Shown here: positions 12,097 through 19,531 of the stretch, piece after piece
Position numbering within the stretch: position 1 is the first letter of the stretch
How the letters are laid out: every line of letters begins with the position of its first letter
NCBI GenBank assembly: GCA_020722575.1
Contig: DYKN01000014.1
Coordinates: 1 to 64,000, forward strand
From: Rikenella microfusus
Lineage (GTDB): Bacteria > Bacteroidota > Bacteroidia > Bacteroidales > VadinHA17
Direction: 5' to 3'
Length of the DNA stretch: 64,000 bases
Notes under the pieces: generated by a model
Seen by the model: the letters and a program-made list of their open reading frames with translations, nothing else
What the model was told of the DNA's origin: nothing
The model's database searches: none
Program-made: the position numbers and the translations under genes

Positions 12097-13008
12097 TTAT
12101 ATCTTTTTAAATATCTTTAGTGGCCAGGGCAGAGAATTTCTGTAAATTCTGTAATAAGTTTCCCGCTGGCTCCCGAAAGATTGTATAAATTCGGCTATTG
12201 AAGGGATGGAAGAACCAGCAAAATCAAGCAAAATTCCTGTTGATGCGTTTGTCTTCAATAACTCATTAATTACATGATAATTTATTCTTTTTTCCCTGCT
12301 CTCAGGAGTATTGGCTGTAAAAAGGATCGTTTTTGAACCGGGTATTTCTATGATAAAAATCCCGAAGATAAGGTTTCCACCTGGTGATTTTACACCGATA
12401 ATCTGTCCCTTTTTATTGAAAAGACAATGACTCATCAGGGTTTCAAGTCTTTTATAATCTCTTTGCTTGATTCCTTTTATATTTTTTCCGGTATTTTCCG
12501 CAAAGAGTTCAATTAATTCGGAAGGTTTGATATTTGTTGTATAAACTATATCATTTCGTGAGGCAATATTTATATTTCTCCGGCAATCGGAAGAGAACTG
12601 ATTTGTGAGTTCCTCATATGATTTATTCAGATTCAGCACGTAATTTGTCCTTTCGGTCACAATGTAACCATGTGAGTTTATTTTCTGATTTATGCATAAA
12701 TCAACCATCCGGAAAAATTCAGGCATATAATAAATAAATTCTTCAGCCATTTCCACGGTTGATTTATCCGGGGAATAAGAACCAAGTTGCTGGAGGAATA
12801 TCGGGGTTGCCACGTATTTGATACCGTATTTCATAAAACCGGGCACAGGAAAAACCGCATCATATTCATCATCTATCAATGCTTCCCATCCCGGGGCCAT
12901 AATGTCGAGGTACCATGAATAAGGGTATGGTTTAAGACATCCAGAATTTTTTATGCAGGTGTCCCACAAACTGCGATCTATTTCCTTGTTGTGAAGGTAA
13001 ATGATCAT
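12097..13008 (-). CDS. GNAT/FemAB-like acyltransferase-fold protein
   Basis: 303 aa, no signal peptide. The central region (DCRRNINIASRNDI, then GIKQRDYKRLETLM) and the C-terminal segment (NYHVINELLK, LLDFAGSSIPSIAEFIQSFG) resemble the FemAB/BioF2-like GNAT fold used for amino acid or acyl transfer in envelope and polysaccharide synthesis. The start overlaps the stop of the upstream deacetylase-like gene by 4 nt, so the pair is translationally coupled. The substrate is unknown. Fold assignment is from general sequence character, not a strict motif. Confidence 0.6.
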   Translation of the reverse strand: MIIYLHNKEIDRSLWDTCIKNSGCLKPYPYSWYLDIMAPGWEALIDDEYDAVFPVPGFMKYGIKYVATPIFLQQLGSYSPDKSTVEMAEEFIYYMPEFFRMVDLCINQKINSHGYIVTERTNYVLNLNKSYEELTNQFSSDCRRNINIASRNDIVYTTNIKPSELIELFAENTGKNIKGIKQRDYKRLETLMSHCLFNKKGQIIGVKSPGGNLIFGIFIIEIPGSKTILFTANTPESREKRINYHVINELLKTNASTGILLDFAGSSIPSIAEFIQSFGSQRETYYRIYRNSLPWPLKIFKKI

Positions 13009-14312
13009 ATTTTCAGAAAGTTTAATGTTTTTTCAAAAACAGTTTTCCATTCTTCGCACTTTTCTCCTTCTGCCAGTGTGGTATTGTGCCATATTATCTG
13101 AAATAAACCACCACAATAACGTACCCTGTCAGCCATATCCTTAATAAGTTTGAAAGCTGAATCGGGTTCCATATTTTTGTAGTCGGTTAGCGTTGCATCC
13201 ATAATCTGAAACGGAAAGATCAGCAGATTTGTTGTTTTCTCTGACAGCAAATCGTAAAAATAATATGGTTCCGCAATTCCTGCCCTGAATCCTGGTTCTT
13301 CAGGGTATCCCATTGAATGGTCTCGAGTAATACCTGCAGAAATCAGATTCCGGTATGATTCGGGGAATTTTAATCTGACATAGTGGAAACGTGACATTTC
13401 AGGGTAGTTGCCGGAAATTTTTCTGAACCGTTCTTTTTCCCTTTCCAGAAGATTCGGATTTTCAGCTGAATAATAAGAAGGGTGCATGCCCGTTTTTGAA
13501 GATTTGCATAATTCAGTCACAAGATTCATATAATCCTGATTGTTCCATGAAGGCCAGTTATCAAAGGGTGTTCTGTCACCTGTTGGTATAAAAAAGATCG
13601 TTTCAGCACATGCTTCAGCACACTTTTCTTTCATATAATCAAAGATATCCCAGGGATCCCTGTTTTTCCCGGATATAATCTGGTATCTTTCACTTTGCCT
13701 GTGTTGCTTTCTGGTGATATCAGAAATCAAACCCTTTAGATTTCTCAGAATATCTTTTCCTTTATATTTAAATGGCTGGTCAATATCAAAAGTAACCAGC
13801 ACTCTGAATTTATTTTTTCTGAAAGTGAGTCCAGGATAATGTTTTACAAGCATCCGGGCAAATTCTTTTACCCACATATTGATAATCGGCAGATGCAGGA
13901 AGCCATTTCTGTAAGCGAGGCTTGCCTGAGCTGGAAATCTTCCATGCCGGTCGGGAGTATAATTGAGATATTCTTCGTATCTGGTAACAAGATAGAAAAC
14001 TGCAGAAAATATATCAAACGGGATGGTTGATTTATTTTCCGATTGAAAGAACACCGGCATATTGTTCCATTCGGTAATATCTATTTTCCTGTTTATTATT
14101 CCCGTTTCATGGAGTAACCCGGAAGGATATACTGTAAAAGTGCCCTCCATTTCTTCTCCTGAATAGTTTATTACCGGGTTTTTCCCGAATTTTCTCCGGT
14201 CGGTAACCAGTTCGCTATGGATGCCAAGAAGACTGTTAAAAATAAGATCCGCAGCATAATTGAGGCGCGGCAAAAAATTTCGAAGATATATTTTTACAGT
14301 CACCGGTTCCAT
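13005..14312 (-). CDS. Polysaccharide deacetylase-like protein (DUF7033 type)
   Basis: 435 aa. The motif VLVTFDIDQPF is the metal-binding start of an NodB/CE4-like deacetylase fold, and HPSYYSAENP and RFHYVRLKFPESYRNL fit its later conserved blocks. The N-terminal ~150 residues match the Bacteroidota-specific domain usually found before it. No signal peptide, so it is probably cytoplasmic. It overlaps the GNAT-like gene by 4 nt, and together they suggest modification of a glycan precursor. A TAATTTTG sequence at 14318-14325 on the minus strand lies so close to the ATG that, if it is the promoter, the transcript would be nearly leaderless. Confidence 0.68.
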   Translation of the reverse strand: MEPVTVKIYLRNFLPRLNYAADLIFNSLLGIHSELVTDRRKFGKNPVINYSGEEMEGTFTVYPSGLLHETGIINRKIDITEWNNMPVFFQSENKSTIPFDIFSAVFYLVTRYEEYLNYTPDRHGRFPAQASLAYRNGFLHLPIINMWVKEFARMLVKHYPGLTFRKNKFRVLVTFDIDQPFKYKGKDILRNLKGLISDITRKQHRQSERYQIISGKNRDPWDIFDYMKEKCAEACAETIFFIPTGDRTPFDNWPSWNNQDYMNLVTELCKSSKTGMHPSYYSAENPNLLEREKERFRKISGNYPEMSRFHYVRLKFPESYRNLISAGITRDHSMGYPEEPGFRAGIAEPYYFYDLLSEKTTNLLIFPFQIMDATLTDYKNMEPDSAFKLIKDMADRVRYCGGLFQIIWHNTTLAEGEKCEEWKTVFEKTLNFLKI

Positions 14313-14407
14313 TGTTACAAAATTAAAAAAATAGAACTTGCCTGCAAGAATTTAATCTTTTAATTTTCATTATTTTTCATCAGTAATTCACAATTCTAAA
14401 ATTTGTC

Positions 14408-14437
14408 TAAAAAAACAAAGGGCTCCTTGTGGAGCCC
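14408..14437 (-). terminator. Rho-independent terminator after the cold-shock gene
   Basis: On the minus strand a perfect 7-bp stem GGGCTCC/GGAGCCC with a 4-nt loop (14420-14437) is followed by TTTG and a run of Ts (14408-14415). It lies 25 bp past the cold-shock stop. Confidence 0.85.
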
Positions 14438-14461
14438 CTGTCATATATCAGAGACGGATCA

Positions 14462-14656
14462 TTATGCTTTTTTTACATTTATTGCAACAGGTCCTTTTTC
14501 TCTTTCTTCGATGTCAAATTCAACTGAATCACCTGGAAGTAATTCTTTTTGTGAATTCTGGAGCCCGGTACGATGGACAAATATATCTTTGTCTTCTTCG
14601 GTCTGGATGAATCCATAACCTTTAACACTGTCATACCATTTAATACTACCTTTCAT
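14462..14656 (-). CDS. Cold-shock domain protein (CspA family)
   Basis: 64-aa single OB-fold protein. It carries the RNA-binding motifs in KGYGFIQTE (RNP1) and DIFVHRTGL (RNP2) and the typical ending GPVAINVKKA. It acts as an RNA chaperone that melts structure in mRNA. The frame stays open for 45 codons upstream, but that stretch overlaps the RRM gene in another frame and has no cold-shock similarity, so the ATG at 14656 is the real start. It lies 22 bp behind the RRM gene and is followed by a strong terminator, giving a two-gene RNA-binding operon. Confidence 0.92.
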   Translation of the reverse strand: MKGSIKWYDSVKGYGFIQTEEDKDIFVHRTGLQNSQKELLPGDSVEFDIEEREKGPVAINVKKA

Positions 14657-14678
14657 GGCTGAAACTTTTAAGAAATTT

Positions 14679-14978
14679 CTACCTGTAAGATTCTCTTCTG
14701 CGGCTGTTTCCACCGTTTCTGAAATTTCTGCGCTCAGGTCTTTCAACGGATTCGTTGACAACAATTGTCCTGCCACCAACTTCTGTACCATTGAGTTCCT
14801 TTATTGCTCTTTTGGCATCTGTTTCGTCAGGCATTTCGACAAAACCGAAACCCTTACTTCGCCCGGAGTATTTATCGGTAATAATTCTGGCTGATGTAAC
14901 TTCGCCATACTCCTCGAAGATTTCCTTTAATTCTGATTCCTGCATTTTAAAATTCAGGCTTCCAACATAAATGTTCAT
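14679..14978 (-). CDS. Single-RRM RNA-binding protein
   Basis: 99 aa. One RNA-recognition motif fills residues 1-80: RNP2 is NIYVGSLNF, RNP1 is KGFGFVEM. A short basic RG-containing tail (ERRNFRNGGNSRRRESYR) follows, as in small bacterial and cyanobacterial RRM proteins. It probably binds single-stranded RNA and may regulate mRNA. It is co-transcribed with the cold-shock gene 22 bp downstream. A CACCTTTG sequence at 15013-15020 on the minus strand differs by one base from the -7 consensus and may be the promoter. Confidence 0.92.
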   Translation of the reverse strand: MNIYVGSLNFKMQESELKEIFEEYGEVTSARIITDKYSGRSKGFGFVEMPDETDAKRAIKELNGTEVGGRTIVVNESVERPERRNFRNGGNSRRRESYR

Positions 14979-15136
14979 AATAAAAATTAATTAAGAATTT
15001 ATAAAACAGTTGCAAAGGTGAGGTTTATTTTCGGAATAAAAAAATTATTCGCAGAAAAAAGGCAGAAAATATTGTATTTTTGATTTTTTATCTGCTAAAC
15101 CTTACTTAAAAGCTTAATATAAGTTAAAAAAGTTTT

Positions 15137-15144
15137 TAACTTTG
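15137..15144 (+). promoter_or_regulatory. Putative -7 promoter element for the bTHX gene
   Basis: TAACTTTG is an exact TAnnTTTG match 45 bp before the ATG, implying a leader of about 39 nt. No clear -33 TTTG is seen. Confidence 0.5.
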
Positions 15145-15189
15145 TCCGCATTTCAGTCAAATAATATTTAAACAATTAAAACCATTATT

Positions 15190-15705
15190 ATGGGAAAAGG
15201 TGACAGAAAATCAAGAAGAGGTAAGATTTACATGGGCACCTATGGTGTCAGACGTCCGAGAAAAAAAAGAAAAAATATTCTCGATAAGGATGTTATAATA
15301 GTTGAAAAAGCAGAGAAGGAAATAAAGAAGACTTTAAAAGAAAAGAAAAAAGAAGTTGCTGAGGTAAAAAAGGTTGAAGAATTTGGACAGGGTGTGGAAG
15401 CTGTAAAGGCTGCTGAAGTAGAACAGGTGGCTCAAGTAGCTGAAATTACTGCAGAAGTTCAGCCAAAAGAAGTTCAGGAATCTGAAACGGAACAGGAGAA
15501 GAAGGTAACCAAAGAAAAGATTAAAAAAGAAACAAAAGTTAAAAAAGAATCTGCAGTAAAGGCTGCCGGTGATGAAAAGAAAAAAGCGGCAGGTCCAAAA
15601 AAGACTCAAAAGATTAAAAAAGTTGAACATAAAGAAGAAACAGAGCCAGGATCGGATAAGGGATCAAAAACAAAAAAAGGAAAATCTACTACCTTAGAGG
15701 AATAG
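15190..15705 (+). CDS. bTHX-type 30S ribosomal protein with long K/E-rich C-terminal extension
   Basis: 171 aa. Residues 1-30 (MGKGDRKSRRGKIYMGTYG, then VRRPRKKRK) match the bTHX ribosomal protein, a short basic peptide that sits in the head of the 30S subunit. Family members are usually only a few tens of residues long. The remaining ~140 residues are low-complexity, alternately lysine- and glutamate-rich, with no recognisable domain and probably disordered or coiled. The frame is clean and ends in a normal stop. The tail could be an RNA-binding or assembly extension; its function is unknown. Confidence 0.8.
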   Translation: MGKGDRKSRRGKIYMGTYGVRRPRKKRKNILDKDVIIVEKAEKEIKKTLKEKKKEVAEVKKVEEFGQGVEAVKAAEVEQVAQVAEITAEVQPKEVQESETEQEKKVTKEKIKKETKVKKESAVKAAGDEKKKAAGPKKTQKIKKVEHKEETEPGSDKGSKTKKGKSTTLEE

Positions 15706-15771
15706 GAGATTAACGATATACATATTTTTTCATTGCTGCCTTTTTAAAAGGCATACAGATAAAAACCCGGC

Positions 15772-17367
15772 TTAATATTGTTTTTCAATCAGCCAGTTGT
15801 AATCTTCAGTGCTGATTATTGCATTGATTATTGTTGTTTCGTTGCTCTGGTCGGCATATTCTAATGCTTTTCTCAGTGATTCCTGAGAAGTAACCCTGTA
15901 AACCTTTACTCCAAAAAACCTATCTGATCCAAACAGGTCGTCGTTGTAAAGCTTTACCCCGGAATTTTGGAAGCTACTCCACTGCTGTTTGAGCTTAATG
16001 AGGTTTAATTCTCCGTCGGAAAGGACAATTACTGTCAGTTTCAAACCATTTCGGCGTGCAGTTATTATTTCACCTGCCGACATTAGAAAGCCTCCGTCGC
16101 CGGTAATAGATACAATACGAGAAGAAGACTTCACAAGTGCTGTGGTTATAGCGGCAGGTATACCAAATCCCATAGATGACCATCCGTTTGTCATCAGCAG
16201 GTTACGATATCCGAATGTTTTCCAGTATTGTCCGATAATGTGCAGATGTGAACCAACATCGGCTGTCACTATTGTATTTACCGACAGCATTTCGCGCAAC
16301 ACTTTAAGTACCCCTACACAACCGAACCCTGTACTGAACCGGTTGAAACTATCTTCTATTTTTTTGTGTACTTTTAAAAGAATGTCTGATTTTAGTATTT
16401 GAGATTCTTTTACAAATCTATCCATCATTTCAAACCATGTGGCAGGAGAGCCGATGAAATCAATATGATAGTTCCCTTCAGGAAGGTCAGAGGCAACAGT
16501 ATCAAAATGAATAAGTGGAACATCAGGAATCCATGATTCATAGTTATATTCCACAGAATCATATCCCAAACCTATTATCAGATCGGCGTGTGAAAAAATT
16601 TCTTTAAGGTGACCACTTAATGAATGAAACAAAACTCCTCCATAACAAGGATGGTTTTCGTCGAGTAATCCTTTTGCCATCGGAGTTAGAAAAACCGGGG
16701 CTTGAAATTTTTTAAGAAGTGTATTAAGTTCCCTTGATATATTGTACCGAGCAGCAGTAAGTCCGACCGCAATAACAGGTGATTTGCTTCCGGTAATAAT
16801 TTTAATGATTTCAGAATTTTTTACACTTCCAGTGTGTTTTTTTTCAGCACCAGGTTTTATTCCGGTGCCTTTTATGTCATATCCTGCAATATCTGAAGGA
16901 AATCCGATGTGTACCGGACCTGGATATTCATTCCTGCAAATTCTATATGCCTTATCCAGTATTAAGTTTGCATTTTCAGGATAAAGCCTATATGTGGCCT
17001 TAGTAACAGGCGCAAATAGTTCCTGATGGTTAATATTCATCTGGGTTATTCTGTCGAGCCATCTATCGGGCATTTCATTTGTAAGTGCAATAACGGGAGA
17101 GCGATCGAGAAATGAACATCCAATCCCTGAAACCAGGTTTGCAGCTCCGGCGCCGAATGTTGCATGGCATATACCGGTCTTTCCTGTAAGCCGTGAATAA
17201 ACATCTGCCATTATACCTGCGCTTCTTTCTTCAGCTGTAAGAAAAAATTCCAGTCCAGACCTTCTAAGGGCCTCCAGATAAGGCAAAGATGCCCCTCCAG
17301 GAACACCAAAAACATAACCGGCTCCTTCGTCCCGAAGCCTCCATGCTAAATAATCAGCAACATTCAT
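15772..17367 (-). CDS. Thiamine-diphosphate-dependent enzyme, acetolactate synthase/benzoylformate decarboxylase family
   Basis: 531 aa with the three domains of this family: an N-terminal Pyr domain with the catalytic glutamate in LTAEERSAGIMADVYSR, a central domain, and a C-terminal PP domain with the ThDP motif starting ITGDGGFLMSAGE and continuing to DGELN. It would decarboxylate or carboligate a 2-oxo acid. No regulatory ilvH/ilvN or other ilv genes are nearby, so a specialised decarboxylase or synthase is more likely than the housekeeping acetolactate synthase. The substrate cannot be told from sequence. Monocistronic in appearance. Confidence 0.82.
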   Translation of the reverse strand: MNVADYLAWRLRDEGAGYVFGVPGGASLPYLEALRRSGLEFFLTAEERSAGIMADVYSRLTGKTGICHATFGAGAANLVSGIGCSFLDRSPVIALTNEMPDRWLDRITQMNINHQELFAPVTKATYRLYPENANLILDKAYRICRNEYPGPVHIGFPSDIAGYDIKGTGIKPGAEKKHTGSVKNSEIIKIITGSKSPVIAVGLTAARYNISRELNTLLKKFQAPVFLTPMAKGLLDENHPCYGGVLFHSLSGHLKEIFSHADLIIGLGYDSVEYNYESWIPDVPLIHFDTVASDLPEGNYHIDFIGSPATWFEMMDRFVKESQILKSDILLKVHKKIEDSFNRFSTGFGCVGVLKVLREMLSVNTIVTADVGSHLHIIGQYWKTFGYRNLLMTNGWSSMGFGIPAAITTALVKSSSRIVSITGDGGFLMSAGEIITARRNGLKLTVIVLSDGELNLIKLKQQWSSFQNSGVKLYNDDLFGSDRFFGVKVYRVTSQESLRKALEYADQSNETTIINAIISTEDYNWLIEKQY

Positions 17368-17442
17368 AATAATATTTCAAACCGCTTAAAGATATTATAA
17401 GTTAAATATAATAAAAAAATAACCATTAAATTTTTCAATTTA

Positions 17443-17450
17443 TATCTTTG
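17443..17450 (+). promoter_or_regulatory. Putative -7 promoter element for the LtaS-like gene
   Basis: TATCTTTG is an exact TAnnTTTG match 28 bp before the GTG start at 17479. The predicted transcription start is near 17457, which leaves a short leader and supports the chosen start region. Confidence 0.5.
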
Positions 17451-17478
17451 CATTCTTACTTACCTAATGCACTAAAAA

Positions 17479-19314
17479 GTGTTGAAATTTATTATCAAGT
17501 CCTCATTTATCTATGCACTATTCTGGCTCATTTTCTTTTTAATTGCCAGATTAATTTTTATTCTCTTTCAGTTCAGGGAGGCTGTTCAATATTCATTAAC
17601 TGATATTCTGCAAACATTTTTGCATGGAATTAATATGGATCTTCTAATTACTGCCTATATAATGGTGCTTCCTTTACTGGCATCCATATTCTGGTTTTTT
17701 ACAGGTGGTATCTGGTACATCAGAGCCCTTAAAGTATATTCTGCATTATTGATTATTTTTTATATATCATTTGTGCTCGGTGATTCAATTGTATATCCTT
17801 TCTGGGGATACAGAATTGATTTTTCCGTTATTGGTTATCTGGCTGATCCTAAAGAGGCTGCCGCTTCAGCCTCTACATTTCAACTTATTTCAGGAATAAT
17901 TGCCGATATACTTATTATTTACCTTCTGATCAAAAGTTGCATTAAACTAATTGACAGATTTTATTCCAGACCTTTAGAGAAGAAAATTCCAATATTTGAA
18001 ACCCTGTTTATACTTGTTCTGACCGGTTCACTTCTAATTCCTGTGAGAGGCGGACTTGGAGTAGCACCTCTGAACCCCGGCTCTGCATATTTCAGTGAGC
18101 ATCTGTTTCTCAATCATGCCGCACTTAATGCCGGATGGTATTTTATTCATACTGCTCTTTACAGAAAGCCATCAGAAAATCCATATAGATTTATGCCCGA
18201 TGAAGAGGCGACACGGCATTTCAGAATGTTAATGAAAGATGAAGGAGAAATAATCAGGATAATCAACAATGACAGGCCCAATGTTCTGCTAATAATACTT
18301 GAAAGTTTCGGGATGGAAATGGTAACAATGAAAGATGGGAGTTCAGCAGTTGCGCCAAGATTTAATGAATATATCTCACAGGGAGTATTTTTCCCCAGCA
18401 TATATGCTGCAGGTTCGAGAACCGATAAGGCAATTCCGGCCATTCTTGCAGGATATCCGAATCTGCCAACCATTCAGATTATCAGAGAACCTCGAAAAAC
18501 GCAGACATTTCCCGGAGTCTTCCGAATGCTTGACAGTACAGGATACAAGACATCTTTCTGGTACGGTGGAGATCTGAATTTTGCTCATATGAATTCATTT
18601 ATCTCCACAACAGGCTTCAGAGAAAAAGTAACAATGGAACATTTCAGCAAAAAAGACAGAAACTCAAAATGGGGTGTTCATGATCATGTTGTCTTTGAGC
18701 GTCTTCTCGATTCACTTCAGCATTCTCGTGAACCATTTGCTTATGCCGTTCTGAGCCTCTCAAGCCACGAACCATTTGAAGTACCAATGAAGCCGGTTTT
18801 CGAAGGACGTGACATTTTGAACCGTTTTAAGAATTCTATTTACTATACCGACAAATCACTTGGGGAATTCCTTGACCGGGCAAAAGAAACTGAATGGTGG
18901 AAAAAAACACTTGTGATTATTTTAGCCGATCACTGCCGAAGGAATTCAGAAACGATACCGGTATATTCAGAATCAATTTTCCGTATTCCTATGCTGTGGC
19001 TCGGGGGTGCACTGGCAGTAACCGATACCATTATAAGCAAACCTGCAAGTCAATTCGACCTACCAGCAACCATTGCTGCGCAACTTAATCTTGGAAATCC
19101 TTTTATCTTCAGTAAAAACATCCTTTCAACAGGGTCGTCTACATTTGCCTTTTATACTTACAATGAGGGATTTGTTTTCATAACTGATAGTTCTAAGGTC
19201 TTTTCCGACATTAAATTAAAAGGATGCATCAAACGGGAAGGTAATTATGATGCCGCAGAAAAATACGGCAAAGCGTTTTTACAGGTGCTTTTCGATGATT
19301 ATCTTTCAAGATGA
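17479..19314 (+). CDS. LTA synthase family membrane sulfatase/phosphoglycerol transferase-like protein
   Basis: 611 aa. About five N-terminal membrane helices (residues ~8-190) precede an extracytoplasmic alkaline-phosphatase-fold domain from about residue 265. VLLIILESFGMEM supplies the metal-binding glutamate, SRTDKAIPAILAG the likely active-site threonine, and FWYGGD and ILADHCRR further conserved metal ligands. Relatives transfer phosphoglycerol or phosphoethanolamine groups to envelope glycans, and in Gram-negative bacteria the acceptor is often unknown. The start is GTG (17479) with an alternative TTG one codon later; no ATG is suitable. Confidence 0.87.
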   Translation: MLKFIIKSSFIYALFWLIFFLIARLIFILFQFREAVQYSLTDILQTFLHGINMDLLITAYIMVLPLLASIFWFFTGGIWYIRALKVYSALLIIFYISFVLGDSIVYPFWGYRIDFSVIGYLADPKEAAASASTFQLISGIIADILIIYLLIKSCIKLIDRFYSRPLEKKIPIFETLFILVLTGSLLIPVRGGLGVAPLNPGSAYFSEHLFLNHAALNAGWYFIHTALYRKPSENPYRFMPDEEATRHFRMLMKDEGEIIRIINNDRPNVLLIILESFGMEMVTMKDGSSAVAPRFNEYISQGVFFPSIYAAGSRTDKAIPAILAGYPNLPTIQIIREPRKTQTFPGVFRMLDSTGYKTSFWYGGDLNFAHMNSFISTTGFREKVTMEHFSKKDRNSKWGVHDHVVFERLLDSLQHSREPFAYAVLSLSSHEPFEVPMKPVFEGRDILNRFKNSIYYTDKSLGEFLDRAKETEWWKKTLVIILADHCRRNSETIPVYSESIFRIPMLWLGGALAVTDTIISKPASQFDLPATIAAQLNLGNPFIFSKNILSTGSSTFAFYTYNEGFVFITDSSKVFSDIKLKGCIKREGNYDAAEKYGKAFLQVLFDDYLSR

Positions 19315-19495
19315 TATAATTACACTGCCTTATTAGGTAATATTAAAGTGAGTCACGAAAATATAAACTTCAATCAAATATTATTTGCTCTCTTTAACAT
19401 AATGATTTTTTTACCGGCTGCCCATACAAATACTTAAAAAAAATTAAAAAGCATGATAAGATAATTTTTTTGGGTAAAATAATATTGGAGCAGAT

Positions 19496-19503
19496 TATCT
19501 TTG
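19496..19503 (+). promoter_or_regulatory. Putative -7 promoter element for the S9 peptidase gene
   Basis: TATCTTTG matches TAnnTTTG, 28 bp before the ATG. TTTG at 19469-19472 could be the -33 element, although the 23-bp spacing is slightly long. Confidence 0.48.
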
Positions 19504-19531
19504 AACATAATCAAAAAATTTCAATTCGAAT

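Noticed and set aside
14657..14791. Longer cold-shock protein starting at 14791
   Set aside because: The extra 45 codons overlap the RRM gene in another frame and have no cold-shock similarity; the domain starts exactly at ATG 14656.
15737..15753. TGCCTTTT/AAAAGGCA palindrome as a terminator for the bTHX gene
   Set aside because: Only one unpaired central base and no following T tract on either strand; left unassigned.
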